DNA of 64,000 nt. It comes from an uncultured Clostridia bacterium. Its GTDB lineage: Bacteria > Bacillota > Clostridia > Christensenellales > Aristaeellaceae. This document shows, piece after piece, positions 15,872 to 24,368 of the stretch. Made by a program: the position numbers and the translations under genes. Within the stretch, counting starts at the first letter, position 1. The number at the start of each line of letters is the position of its first letter. Under the pieces are notes generated by a model. That model saw nothing but the letters and a program-made list of their open reading frames with translations, was not told where the DNA came from and ran no database searches. The stretch lies in assembly GCA_934631025.1 (NCBI GenBank), contig CAKTXR010000013.1, positions 5,343 through 69,342 of the forward strand, in the 5' to 3' direction.

Positions 15872-16900
15872 TTAGGCCAGCTCGGAGAAGTACTTGATGG
15901 TGCGGACCATCTGGGAAACGTAGGAATTCTCGTTGTCGTACCAAGACACGACCTGAACCTGAGAGGTGCCGTTCTCCAGATTGATGACCATGGTCTGGGT
16001 GGCATCGAACAGGGAGCCGAAGCGCATGCCGATAACGTCGCTGGACACGATCTCATCGGTGTTGTAGCCGAAGGACTCAGTGGCCTGGGACTTCATCTGA
16101 GCGTTGATCTCGTCCTTGGTGGGGGTGCCCTTCACAACGGCGGTCAGGATGGTGGTGGAGCCGGTGGGGGTGGGCACGCGCTGGGCAGCGCCGATCAGCT
16201 TGCCCTGCAGCTCGGGGATGACCAGGCCGATGGCCTTGGCAGCGCCGGTGCTGTTGGGAACGATGTTGCAGGCGCCGGCGCGGGAGCGACGGAGGTCACC
16301 CTTGCGCTGCGGGCCGTCCAGGATCATCTGGTCGCCGGTGTAGGCGTGGATGGTGCACATGATACCGGACTCGATGGGGCACAGGTCGTTCAGAGCCTTC
16401 GCCATGGGAGCCAGGCAGTTGGTGGTGCAGGAAGCGGCGGAGATGATGGTGTCTTCGGGCTTCAGGGTCTTGTGGTTGACGTTGTAAACGATGGTGGGCA
16501 GATCATTGCCGGCCGGAGCGGAGATGACGACCTTGCGGGCGCCGGCGGTGATGTGGGCCTGAGCCTTTTCCTTGCTGGTGTAGAAGCCGGTGCACTCCAG
16601 CACGACGTCGACGGCCAGCTTGCCCCAGGGGCAATCGGCGGCGTTCTTCTCGGCGTAGATCTTGATCTCCTTGCCGTCGACCACGATGGAATCCTCGGTG
16701 GCCTCGACGGTGTGCTTGTTCTCGCCGATCTTGCCGCAGTACGCGCCCTGAGCGGTGTCGTACTTGAGCAGGTGAGCCAGCATCTTCGGGGAGGTCAGGT
16801 CGTTGATGGCGACGATTTCGTAGCCCTCAGCGCCGAACATCTGACGGAAAGCAAGACGGCCAATGCGGCCGAAACCGTTAATAGCAACCTTAACAGCCAT
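15872..16900 (-). CDS. gap: Glyceraldehyde-3-phosphate dehydrogenase, type I
   Basis: This 342-residue glycolytic enzyme oxidises glyceraldehyde-3-phosphate with NAD. The Rossmann start is [16 protein letters not shown], and the catalytic Cys158 lies in [22 protein letters not shown] near the C-terminus and [14 protein letters not shown] are further family signatures. AGGAGGG 9 nt upstream fixes ATG 16900; the longer frame to 17032 overlaps the promoter. Codons are strongly biased towards the most translatable set (ACC, ATC, AAG, GGC), unlike the GCG/CGC-rich neighbours, as expected for an abundant enzyme. It has its own promoter and terminator and is divergent from the AAA+ ATPase gene. Confidence 0.97.
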   Translation of the reverse strand: MAVKVAINGFGRIGRLAFRQMFGAEGYEIVAINDLTSPKMLAHLLKYDTAQGAYCGKIGENKHTVEATEDSIVVDGKEIKIYAEKNAADCPWGKLAVDVVLECTGFYTSKEKAQAHITAGARKVVISAPAGNDLPTIVYNVNHKTLKPEDTIISAASCTTNCLAPMAKALNDLCPIESGIMCTIHAYTGDQMILDGPQRKGDLRRSRAGACNIVPNSTGAAKAIGLVIPELQGKLIGAAQRVPTPTGSTTILTAVVKGTPTKDEINAQMKSQATESFGYNTDEIVSSDVIGMRFGSLFDATQTMVINLENGTSQVQVVSWYDNENSYVSQMVRTIKYFSELA

Positions 16901-16973
16901 GATAAATACCCTCCTAAAAATTGTAGGATAGACGCACGGACATACGCAAGCGCACGCCCTGTCTGACTCTCTC

Positions 16974-17002
16974 ATTGTACCCCGCGCCCCGCAAAATGAC
17001 AA
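16974..17002 (-). promoter_or_regulatory. Promoter of gap
   Basis: On the minus strand TTGTCA (16997-17002) and TACAAT (16974-16979) have a 17-bp spacer. The leader is about 65 nt. Confidence 0.78.
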
Positions 17003-17033
17003 GTGTTTTTTTGGTAAAATGTACGGAAGCATT

Positions 17034-17086
17034 CGCCGTCAAGCGCCTTATTTTGGCCGTAACCGGCGAATTAGGCGCTTGACGGC
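17034..17086. promoter_or_regulatory. Long inverted repeat between divergent gap and spoVK-like promoters
   Basis: Arms at 17034-17052 and 17068-17086 are 19 bp with one mismatch. Each starts with CGCCGTCAAGCGCCT or its complement, and the 15-nt centre holds a nested GGCCG-taa-CCGGC. The right arm contains the -35 of the plus-strand promoter. The left arm offers the same TTGACG on the minus strand. It could be an operator for both genes or a cruciform. Confidence 0.6.
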
Positions 17087-17107
17087 GCGCGCAAATCGTT
17101 CTATAAT
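17079..17107 (+). promoter_or_regulatory. Promoter of the spoVK-like gene
   Basis: TTGACG (17079-17084, inside the inverted repeat) and TATAAT (17102-17107) are 17 bp apart. Confidence 0.78.
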
Positions 17108-17145
17108 AGAACAAAATACGATCAGGTGCGTCGGGAGGGACAAAA

Positions 17146-18351
17146 ATGGACCGCAGGGACGAAATCATTCTCAAGCAGTACGAGGTCATTCGCTCGATGG
17201 CGGAGCACAGCTTCGGCAGCATCGCCAATGATTTCTGGGGAACGCCCCAGCCCGCCAATCCCGCGAAGGATAACAGCAAAGACGGCGATAAAAAGGAAGC
17301 CGCGCCCGAAAAGAATACGCCGGCCGCCGACGCAGCGATTAAGAAGGAAGCCGCCGCGGCTCCCGCTCAGCCCGCCAAAGAGGAAGAAAAGCCGGAAAGC
17401 ATAGAAGATCTCAAGGCGGAGCTGAACGGCTATATCGGCCTTTCGAGCATCAAAAAGGAAGTCGGCAATCTCATCAACCTCGTGACGGTTTATAAAATGC
17501 GCAGGGAGCACGATCTGCCCACGCCGAAAATGTCGCTGCACATGGTGTTCTCCGGCAACCCCGGCACCGGCAAGACCATGATCGCCCGCCTGATGGCGCG
17601 CATCTACAAGACGCTGGGCGTGCTCTCGAAGGGGCAGCTGGTCGAGGTGGACAGGAGCGGCCTTGTGGCGGGCTATGTCGGCCAGACGGCCACCAAGACA
17701 CAGGAGGTCATCGATAAGGCGAAGGGCGGTGTGCTCTTCATCGACGAGGCCTATGCGCTCAACGGCGGCGGCGAGAACGATTTCGGTCAGGAGGCCATCG
17801 ACACGCTGCTCAAGGCCATGGAGGACAACCGCGAGGATCTGGTGGTGATCGTCGCCGGCTACGACGGGCTGATGGATCGCTTCATCCATTCAAACCCCGG
17901 CCTGGAATCGCGCTTCAACCGCTATCTGCATTTCGACGACTACACGCTCGACGAGATGCTGGCCATATTCGAGATGCAGTGCCGCAAGGGCTGCTATGAG
18001 CTGGAGGACGCGGCGCGCGACGATGTGAAGGCGCTCATCGCCGAGGCCAACACCAACTCCATCGCCTTCGGCAACGCGCGCGGCGTGCGTAATATTTTTG
18101 AAAAGGTGCTGGTCAATCAGGCCAACCGGCTCGCCGAGATGGACGACGTGACGCGCGAGGATCTGATGCGCATCACCGAGGCCGACGTCCAGAAGGCACG
18201 CGAGGAGGAAGCGGCGGCGCACAAAATGGAGGAAAAGCCCGATCCCGCCGAAGAGCTGGCCCGCACGCTCGAGGAGCTGAAGGGGCTGACCGAATCAAAG
18301 GACGCGCCGGACGCTCCTGCTCAGGCCGAAAAGCCGGACGACGAAAAGTAA
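17146..18351 (+). CDS. spoVK: SpoVK/CbbX-type AAA+ ATPase
   Basis: The 401-residue protein has an N-terminal helical segment, an Ala/Lys/Pro/Glu-rich linker (about residues 40-85) and one AAA+ module of the CbxX/CfxQ subfamily. Walker A is GNPGTGKT (137-144) and Walker B is GVLFIDEAYAL. The pore-loop segment SGLVAGYVGQTATKT and the LESRFNRYLHFDDYT arginine-finger region are typical. Family members remodel partner proteins; SpoVK acts in spore development and CbbX in Rubisco activation. There is no Rubisco gene here, so SpoVK-type is preferred. A second acidic low-complexity tail follows residue 350. GGGAGG precedes the start. Monocistronic. Confidence 0.85.
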   Translation: MDRRDEIILKQYEVIRSMAEHSFGSIANDFWGTPQPANPAKDNSKDGDKKEAAPEKNTPAADAAIKKEAAAAPAQPAKEEEKPESIEDLKAELNGYIGLSSIKKEVGNLINLVTVYKMRREHDLPTPKMSLHMVFSGNPGTGKTMIARLMARIYKTLGVLSKGQLVEVDRSGLVAGYVGQTATKTQEVIDKAKGGVLFIDEAYALNGGGENDFGQEAIDTLLKAMEDNREDLVVIVAGYDGLMDRFIHSNPGLESRFNRYLHFDDYTLDEMLAIFEMQCRKGCYELEDAARDDVKALIAEANTNSIAFGNARGVRNIFEKVLVNQANRLAEMDDVTREDLMRITEADVQKAREEEAAAHKMEEKPDPAEELARTLEELKGLTESKDAPDAPAQAEKPDDEK

Positions 18352-18376
18352 ATACGCGTAAATGCGCGCTTGTAAG

Positions 18377-18411
18377 GCGCTTCTGCCCATGACGGCGGAG
18401 GCGCTATTTTT
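18377..18411 (+). terminator. Terminator after the spoVK-like gene
   Basis: GCGCTTCTGCC pairs with GGCGGAGGCGC (with G-U pairs) and is followed by TATTTTT. The rest of the gap to 18663 contains GC-rich inverted sequence near 18420-18460 but no gene. Confidence 0.75.
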
Positions 18412-18663
18412 GTGCGCAAGGCGGCGGCACGCCGCGCGGCCCTGTACACGCCGCGCCGCCATATAATAGAAGCAATCGGAAAACACCGCGAGTTTAATGA
18501 TACTGAACTTCCGCGCCTATATAACGACGCTCAATCGTGCGAAAAACGTGCCGCCGGCTCGTCGCAGGGGACGCGCGCCGCGCTGCAATCGTAAAATAAC
18601 GCGAAAACGCCTGATATGGCAGGGGATTTCGACAAAATTAACACCGCGCAGGGCGCGCGCATA

Positions 18664-18692
18664 TTGACACGCGCGGCAAAGAGTGGTTTAAT
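18664..18692 (+). promoter_or_regulatory. Promoter of the polyamine operon regulator
   Basis: TTGACA (18664-18669) and TTTAAT (18687-18692) have a 17-bp spacer, 60 bp before the XRE-cupin gene. Confidence 0.65.
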
Positions 18693-18753
18693 ATAAATCG
18701 TTTCGCGGTTTAACCATTGTAAACCTGACGGCGAATATCGGAAGGATGAAAAT

Positions 18754-19296
18754 ATGGACATCGGCGAAAAGATCAAACGACTCAGGCTTCAAAGGGGCCT
18801 GACGCAGGAGGAGCTGGCCGACCGCTGCGAGCTGTCCAAGGGCTTCATATCGCTGCTCGAGCGCAATCTGACCAGTCCGTCCATCGCGACGCTGACCGAC
18901 GTGCTCGAATGCCTGGGCACCGATCTGGCGGCGTTCTTCAGCGTGCAGTCCGAGGAAAAGCTGGTGTTCCCCGAGGCGGACACTTATGTCAAGGCCGACG
19001 AGGAGACGCTGAAAGGCTCGATCTGCTGGCTGGTGCCGACGGCGCAGAAAAACCAGATGGAGCCGATTCTGGTGGAGATGCAGTCGGGCGGCGCGACCGA
19101 GTGGGACAATCCCCACGAGGGCGAGGAGTTCGGCTATGTTCTGGCGGGCACGGTGCAGTTGGAGCTGGGGGAGCGCGTCGTCAAGGCGCGCAAAGGCGAG
19201 AGCTTTTACTTCCGCCCGACCGAGCCGCACAGGCTGGTCAATACGGGCAAGGCGGTCTGCCGCTTTCTGTGGGTCAGTACGCCGCCTTCATTCTGA
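18754..19296 (+). CDS. XRE-cupin transcriptional regulator of the pot operon (PuuR-like)
   Basis: The 180-residue protein combines an N-terminal Cro/C1-type helix-turn-helix (residues 4-60: IGEKIKRLRLQRGLTQEELA with SKGFISLLERN) and a C-terminal cupin (about 105-175: PHEGEEFGYVLAGTVQLELG then GESFYFRPTEPHRLVNTG). This architecture, directly upstream of potABCD, is common in Firmicutes and resembles PuuR, which senses putrescine. It probably represses or tunes the polyamine importer in response to polyamine. The potA start is 41 bp downstream with no terminator between, so it is likely the first gene of the operon and autoregulated. Confidence 0.9.
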   Translation: MDIGEKIKRLRLQRGLTQEELADRCELSKGFISLLERNLTSPSIATLTDVLECLGTDLAAFFSVQSEEKLVFPEADTYVKADEETLKGSICWLVPTAQKNQMEPILVEMQSGGATEWDNPHEGEEFGYVLAGTVQLELGERVVKARKGESFYFRPTEPHRLVNTGKAVCRFLWVSTPPSF

Positions 19297-19336
19297 TATA
19301 CTAACTTATAATGCGTGACGCGGGAGGGCTTTTAGG

Positions 19337-20389
19337 ATGATCGAGGATACTCATCTGATTGAACTCAAGGGCGTGTCGAGAACCTTCGACGAAACGCCGG
19401 CGCTGAAGAACATCAATCTCTATATTCGCAAGCGCGAATTCGTGACGCTGCTGGGGCCGTCCGGCTGCGGCAAGACCACCATGCTGCGCATCATCGGCGG
19501 CTTTGAGCACGCCGACGAGGGTCAGGTGCTCTTCGAGGGCAAGGACATTGCCAGCATCCCGCCCTACAAGCGGCGCATCAACACGGTGTTCCAGAAGTAC
19601 GCGCTGTTCACGCATCTCAACGTCTTTGACAACATCGCCTTCGGCCTCAAGCTCAAGAAAATGCCTAAGGATGAGATCAAACGCCGCGTGGAGCGCATGC
19701 TCAAGCTGGTCAAGATGGAGGGCTATGAAAAGCGCGGCGTCAATTCGCTCTCGGGCGGCCAGCAGCAGCGCATCGCCATCGCCCGCGCGCTGGTCAACGA
19801 GCCGGAGGTGCTGCTGCTCGACGAGCCGCTGGGCGCGCTCGATTTGAAGCTCAGGCGCGAGATGCAGCTCGAGCTCAAGAGCATGCAGCAGCAGCTGGGC
19901 ATCACGTTCATCTATGTCACGCACGATCAGGAGGAAGCGCTCACCATGTCGGACACCGTCGTGGTCATGAACCACGGCTGCATACAGCAGATCGGCGATC
20001 CCAAGCGCATTTACGACGAGCCGAAGAACGCCTTCGTGGCCGACTTCATCGGCGAGAGCAACATCATCCCCGGCGTGATGATCGAGGATGAAAAGTGCTG
20101 GATGCTGGGGCAGGAATTCCCCTGCGTGGACGAGGGCTTCGCGCTCAACGAGCCGGTGGACATCGTCGTGCGTCCCGAGGACGTGATGGTCGTGGGCGAG
20201 GACGTGGGTCAGCTGACCGGCGAGGTCACCAGCGTGCTGTTCAAGGGCGTTCACTACGAGATGATGATCTGCACCGAGCATTTTACATGGAAGGTGCATT
20301 CCACGACGATGCAGCCGGTCGGCACGCGCGTGGGGCTGACCATCGTGCCCTTCAACATTCACATCATGAAGTCGTCGAGGGGGCAGTAG
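19337..20389 (+). CDS. potA: Spermidine/putrescine ABC transporter ATP-binding protein PotA
   Basis: This 350-residue ATPase powers polyamine import. It has Walker [10 protein letters not shown], the signature [15 protein letters not shown], Walker [13 protein letters not shown] and the switch His in [12 protein letters not shown]-terminal TOBE-type regulatory domain (from about residue 240) contains [13 protein letters not shown] and [23 protein letters not shown]-like sequence precedes the ATG. The following potB starts one base after the stop codon, showing tight coupling. Confidence 0.95.
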   Translation: MIEDTHLIELKGVSRTFDETPALKNINLYIRKREFVTLLGPSGCGKTTMLRIIGGFEHADEGQVLFEGKDIASIPPYKRRINTVFQKYALFTHLNVFDNIAFGLKLKKMPKDEIKRRVERMLKLVKMEGYEKRGVNSLSGGQQQRIAIARALVNEPEVLLLDEPLGALDLKLRREMQLELKSMQQQLGITFIYVTHDQEEALTMSDTVVVMNHGCIQQIGDPKRIYDEPKNAFVADFIGESNIIPGVMIEDEKCWMLGQEFPCVDEGFALNEPVDIVVRPEDVMVVGEDVGQLTGEVTSVLFKGVHYEMMICTEHFTWKVHSTTMQPVGTRVGLTIVPFNIHIMKSSRGQ

Positions 20390-20390
20390 A

Positions 20391-21200
20391 GTGAAAAGAA
20401 GCTGGTTTGCGTATCCCTACGCGCTGTGGATGATTCTCTTCACAATCGCGCCGATGATCTTCGTCGTCGTGTTCGCCTTCACCGGCGATAACGGCCTGAC
20501 GCTTGAAAATCTCGCGGCGGTGGGGCAGACCGTCTATCTGAAGATCCTCTGGCACAGCCTGTATCTGGCGCTTCTGTGTACGGTCATCTGCCTGCTCATA
20601 GGCTATCCTGCGGCGTATTTTCTGGCCAGCAAGGATTTCTCGCGCAACAAGACGCTGTTCGTGCTGTTCCTGCTGCCCATGTGGATGAACTTCCTGCTGC
20701 GCACCTACGCCATGATGAGTCTGATGGAGGACACCGGCATCATCAACACGTTCCTCAAGGCGATCGGCCTTCAGCCCGTCGAAATGATCGGCACGGAGGG
20801 CGCGGTGCTGGTGGGCATGGTGTACAACTTCCTGCCCTTCATGGTGCTGCCTATCCACACCTCGCTCAAGAAGATGGACAGGCGCGTCATCGAGGCGGCG
20901 GAGGATCTGGGCGCGAATCCGGTCGAGGTGTTCAAGCGCGTCGTGTTCCCGCTCTCGATTCCCGGCGTGATTTCCGGCATCACAATGGTGTTCATGCCGG
21001 CGGTGACGACGTTCGCCATATCGCGCCTCTTGGGCAGCGGCCGGTTCATGCTCTATGGCGACGTGATTGAAAAGCAGTTCCTGGAGCTGAACAACTGGAA
21101 TTTCGGCTCGGCGCTCTCGCTGGTCATGATGGTGCTCATCATCATTTCGATCAGCCTGCTCAACAAGGCCGATCCCAAGCACGAAGGGGGCGCGGTCTAA
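20391..21200 (+). CDS. potB: Spermidine/putrescine ABC transporter permease PotB
   Basis: The 269-residue membrane protein uses a GTG start one base after potA, with GAGGGGG upstream. It has about six membrane helices and the permease EAA loop EAAEDLGANPVEVFKRVVFP that docks on PotA. LPMWMNFLLRTYAMMSL is the typical PotB/PotH core. It pairs with PotC, whose start follows its stop with no gap. Confidence 0.95.
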   Translation: MKRSWFAYPYALWMILFTIAPMIFVVVFAFTGDNGLTLENLAAVGQTVYLKILWHSLYLALLCTVICLLIGYPAAYFLASKDFSRNKTLFVLFLLPMWMNFLLRTYAMMSLMEDTGIINTFLKAIGLQPVEMIGTEGAVLVGMVYNFLPFMVLPIHTSLKKMDRRVIEAAEDLGANPVEVFKRVVFPLSIPGVISGITMVFMPAVTTFAISRLLGSGRFMLYGDVIEKQFLELNNWNFGSALSLVMMVLIIISISLLNKADPKHEGGAV

Positions 21201-21971
21201 ATGAAAAAGACGCTCAAGGGCATTTATCTGGGCCTGATACTGATCTTCCTCTATTCGCCCATCGCGGTGATGATTGTGCTTTCGTTTAACGCGTCCAAAT
21301 CGCGCGCAAAGTGGGGCGGCTTTACGTTCGACTGGTACGTCCGCCTGACGCAGCGCAGCGACATCCTTCAGGCGCTGTGGGTCACGCTCTCCGTCGCGGT
21401 GATCGCGACCGTGCTGGCGACCATCCTCGGCACGGCGGCGGCCATCGGCATTCAGGCGATGAAGAAGCGGCCGGCGGCGCTGCTCATGAAGGCCTCCTAT
21501 CTGCCCATGACCACGCCCGACATCGTGACCGGCGTGTCGCTCATGCTGATGTTCGTGTTCGTGAACATCCCCATGGGCTACTGGACGATGGTCATGGCGC
21601 ATGTGGCGTTCGATACGCCGTATGTGCTGTTCTCGGTCATGCCCAAGCTGCGGCAGACCGACCACAATCTCTATGAGGCCGCGCTCGATCTGGGCTGCAC
21701 GCCGCTGCAGGCCGTGCGCAAGGTCATACTGCCCGAGATCATGCCCGGCGTGGTGTCCGGCGCGCTGTTGTCGTTCACCATGTCGCTGGACGATTTCGTC
21801 ATCAGCTATTTCACCTCCTACACCGATCAGAACCTGTCGATGGTCATCTATTCGGCGGCGCGCAAGGGCATAGAGCCTTCGATCTACGCGCTCTCGACGC
21901 TGATGTTCATCGCCGTGCTCATACTGCTCCTGATCGTCAACAAGCGCGGCGCGCTGGAGGAGGTTTCGTAA
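21201..21971 (+). CDS. potC: Spermidine/putrescine ABC transporter permease PotC
   Basis: The 256-residue second permease has six predicted helices and an EAA loop EAALDLGCTPLQAVRKVILP. FNASKSRAKWGGFTFDWYV near residue 30 and LSFTMSLDDFVISYF are PotC/PotI signatures. It starts at the base after the potB stop codon, which implies translational coupling. Confidence 0.95.
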   Translation: MKKTLKGIYLGLILIFLYSPIAVMIVLSFNASKSRAKWGGFTFDWYVRLTQRSDILQALWVTLSVAVIATVLATILGTAAAIGIQAMKKRPAALLMKASYLPMTTPDIVTGVSLMLMFVFVNIPMGYWTMVMAHVAFDTPYVLFSVMPKLRQTDHNLYEAALDLGCTPLQAVRKVILPEIMPGVVSGALLSFTMSLDDFVISYFTSYTDQNLSMVIYSAARKGIEPSIYALSTLMFIAVLILLLIVNKRGALEEVS

Positions 21972-22049
21972 TTCCGCATTCCCTACCCTGAAGTTGAGAG
22001 CGGGTGCTCTTGGCGATATATTCTACACTACACTCTGGAGGGCATCACC

Positions 22050-23102
22050 ATGAAGAAGAAACTGGTATCCATCGTGGCGCTTCTCGTGCTGGCGGCGCTG
22101 CTCGCGCTGACCCTGACCGGCTGCGGCGAGAAAAAGACGTCCATCACCGTGTTCAACTGCTTCGACTACATCGACGAGGACGTGCTCAAGATGTTCGAGG
22201 AAGAGACCGGCATCAAGGTCAACTACGTCTGCTTTACGACGCTGGAGGAAATGTATGCCAAGCTGGAAAAGGGCTCGGGCGCTTACGACGTGCTGGTGCC
22301 CTCCGATTATATGATCGAGCGCCTGATCAAGGAGGATATGCTGGCCGAGCTGGACAAGTCCGCCATGCCCAACACCGCCAATCTGATCGACTGGTGCGCG
22401 ACTCCCTCTTATGACCCCGAAGGCAAGTATTCCGTCGCCTATATGTGGGGCACCGTGGGCATCCTCTACGATCCGGCCAAGGTTGAGGGCGGCGAGGTGA
22501 CCAGCTGGGGCAGCCTGTTCGATCCGCAGTATCAGCGCAACGTGTTTATGCTCGATTCCATCCGCGACTGCTTCTGCGTGGGCATCAAGTATCTGGGCTA
22601 CCCGATCAACACGCAGGATCCCGACGCGCTCAACGCCGTCAAGGATCTGCTCATCGCGCAGAAGGAATCCGGCGTTGTGGCCGGCTATCTGGTGGATGAA
22701 ACCAAGGACAAGATGATCGCGGGCGAGGCGGCGATGGCCGTCATGTGGTCGGGCGACGCGCTCTACGCCATGGCCGGCAACGAGAACCTGCGCTACGTCG
22801 TGCCCAAGGAGGGCAGCAACGTCTGGATCGACGGCATGTGCATCCCCAAGGCCAGCAAGAACAAGGAGGCCGCGCAGAAGTTCATCGACTTCATGTGCCG
22901 TCCTGACATTGCCGAGATGAACCAGGACTGCATCTACTATTCCTCCCCGATCAAGCAGGTCGTCGAGGGCTACAGCGATGAGGAGAAGGCCAATACGGCG
23001 CTCAATCCCACCGACGAGATCCTCGAGCGCTGCGAGTTTTTCAACGACATCTCCGGCAATATGGATCTCTATGACAAGATCTGGATGGAAGTCCGCGCGT
23101 AA
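22050..23102 (+). CDS. potD: Spermidine/putrescine-binding lipoprotein PotD
   Basis: This 350-residue substrate-binding protein is anchored by a lipobox, LTLTGC with Cys25. The mature part shows VFNCFDYIDEDVLKMFEEET, YDVLVPSDYMIERLI and an AVMWSGDALYAM polyamine-pocket segment. It delivers spermidine or putrescine to PotBC. It lies 78 bp after potC with its own strong ribosome site (GGAGGG) and ends at a terminator (23119-23151), closing the operon. Confidence 0.95.
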   Translation: MKKKLVSIVALLVLAALLALTLTGCGEKKTSITVFNCFDYIDEDVLKMFEEETGIKVNYVCFTTLEEMYAKLEKGSGAYDVLVPSDYMIERLIKEDMLAELDKSAMPNTANLIDWCATPSYDPEGKYSVAYMWGTVGILYDPAKVEGGEVTSWGSLFDPQYQRNVFMLDSIRDCFCVGIKYLGYPINTQDPDALNAVKDLLIAQKESGVVAGYLVDETKDKMIAGEAAMAVMWSGDALYAMAGNENLRYVVPKEGSNVWIDGMCIPKASKNKEAAQKFIDFMCRPDIAEMNQDCIYYSSPIKQVVEGYSDEEKANTALNPTDEILERCEFFNDISGNMDLYDKIWMEVRA

Positions 23103-23118
23103 TTAAGCAATAAGTCAG

Positions 23119-23151
23119 AAAGAGACCGACTGAAAAAAGCCGGTCTCTTTT
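23119..23151 (+). terminator. Terminator of the pot operon
   Basis: AAAGAGACCG and CGGTCTCTTT form a 10-bp stem around CTGAAAAAAGC (approximately) and end in TTTT. Confidence 0.9.
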
Positions 23152-23209
23152 CCGTAATGATCGATGATCAGAGAATGACGCGCGCTTTATGAAAACGCCG
23201 CAAGAGCCG

Positions 23210-23238
23210 TTGACGAAGCGCGGCAAACGTGCTAATAT
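23210..23238 (+). promoter_or_regulatory. Promoter of the YbjN-like gene
   Basis: TTGACG (23210-23215) and TAATAT (23233-23238) are 17 bp apart, 30 bp before the start codon. Confidence 0.75.
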
Positions 23239-23268
23239 GATCAAAAACGACAAAGCGAGGGAACAGCC

Positions 23269-23691
23269 ATGTATCGTGCGACGGTAGAAATCTGCCAGGA
23301 GTTTGACGAGGCGAATATCAAATACGACGTTGTGGACAATCAGGACGCGGGCTACAGCTATGTGAGCGCGTCGTTCAAGTCGAAGGCGAGCACGGTCGTG
23401 TCGATCAAGTTTATCTCCAACGACGACGACAGCGACGTTGAGGTGCGCGCCTTCTCGGTGGCGCACATTCCCGACGAACGGCTCGCGGGCGCGCTGAAGC
23501 TGGTCAACGCGCTGAACCGCCGCTTCCGCTATGCCAAGTTCGTGATCGGCGAGGACAACGACGTGAACGTGGAATACGACCTGCCGCTGCGGAACACGAA
23601 CCTCGGCCCCTGCGCCACGGAGATCTTCATTCGGCTCATGAAGATCATCGACGAAGCGCTGCCCGAGCTTATGCACCTCATCTGGGCGTGA
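23269..23691 (+). CDS. YbjN domain protein
   Basis: This 140-residue soluble protein has the fold pattern of YbjN (DUF1790), a relative of type III secretion chaperones. YDVVDNQDAGYSYVSASFK is the first strand pair. VVSIKFISNDDDSDVEVRAF is a strand with an acidic turn, and VNALNRRFRYAKFVIGEDND matches the conserved helix-strand N.lN...r.aKf. In enterobacteria YbjN overexpression alters motility and stress responses, but its biochemistry is unknown. It is monocistronic with its own promoter and terminator. Confidence 0.8.
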   Translation: MYRATVEICQEFDEANIKYDVVDNQDAGYSYVSASFKSKASTVVSIKFISNDDDSDVEVRAFSVAHIPDERLAGALKLVNALNRRFRYAKFVIGEDNDVNVEYDLPLRNTNLGPCATEIFIRLMKIIDEALPELMHLIWA

Positions 23692-23720
23692 CGCGCGGCA
23701 TATAAGCATATAATATGTAG

Positions 23721-23771
23721 AAACGCGGTTTTCCCTCCGTCGATTCGACGCGGGGGGAGACCGCGCTTTTT
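23721..23771 (+). terminator. Terminator after the YbjN-like gene
   Basis: AAACGCGGT..CCCTCCG and GGGGGGAGACCGCG form a long stem with a loop near 23740-23750, followed by TTTTT. Confidence 0.85.
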
Positions 23772-23824
23772 CAATGACGGATCGCAAGGCGGTCGGATGC
23801 GAGCCGTTGACTCGCCGGAATTGC

Positions 23825-24235
23825 TTCATTTAATTTGCGGCAAAGTACGTCCTGCCCGACATCGCAATAACCATCCTCCCCGAACCGCCGCATTCACGCG
23901 CCGCAGCGCTCGGGTACACGGAAAAACCTGCTCGACATTGCAATAGCTGCCGTCCCCGAATCGCCGCATTCACGCATCGCAGCGCTCGGATAGACGGAAA
24001 GACCTGCCTAAGCATCACAATAACCGCCGTCCCCGAACTGCAGCACTCACGCGCCGCAGTACTCGGGTACACGGAGAGACCTGCCCGGCTCCAATTTATG
24101 GCCGGTCAAGTCGGGCGGCATAGTACTAAGTTTTCTTGCATTGCGCGGCAGCAAGTGGAACCGGCACAGCCGGCGAGCCGCCCCCAAGCGGCGCGGAGTC
24201 GGGTTTCAGCGCGCGAAGCGGCCTGCCTCCAGTGC
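23825..24235 (+). repeat. Dispersed decayed repeat R2, copy 2, with three tandem units
   Basis: Three units of 76-77 bp begin at 23858, 23934 and 24011. Each runs from an ATCGCAATAAC-like start through CCCCGAA, GC.GCATTCACGC and CGCAGCGCTCGGGTACACGG to ACCTGC. The last unit continues into GGCTCCAATTTATGGCCGG and a tail shared with R2 copy 1 (4376-4615), which has only one unit. Arms of the central hairpin differ between copies. I see no gene in 23772-24278. Confidence 0.7.
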
Positions 24236-24278
24236 AACTGGTTCATAAATTGTTTACAATTTTTCTTTGCCTGACCTA

Positions 24279-24307
24279 TTGACAAACAGGTTGAATCGGT
24301 CTATTAT
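24279..24307 (+). promoter_or_regulatory. Heat-shock operon promoter
   Basis: TTGACA (24279-24284) and TATTAT (24302-24307) have a 17-bp spacer. It lies just upstream of the CIRCE element. Confidence 0.85.
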
Positions 24308-24318
24308 ATGAGCATCGG

Positions 24319-24345
24319 TTAGCACTCGACAAGTGAGAGTGCTAA
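24319..24345 (+). promoter_or_regulatory. CIRCE element (HrcA operator)
   Basis: TTAGCACTC-N9-GAGTGCTAA is a perfect CIRCE inverted repeat. It starts 12 bp after the -10 box, so HrcA binding would block transcription of hrcA-grpE-dnaK-dnaJ, and the repressor is autoregulated. Confidence 0.98.
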
Positions 24346-24368
24346 CAACCGGAAGGGAGCGGATAAGG

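Noticed and set aside
23858..24087. Tandem repeats that might be a CRISPR array
   Set aside because: Units are 76-77 bp, contiguous and diverged along their full length. There are no short identical repeats with unique spacers, and no cas genes. The repeats at 40511-40769 fail for the same reasons.
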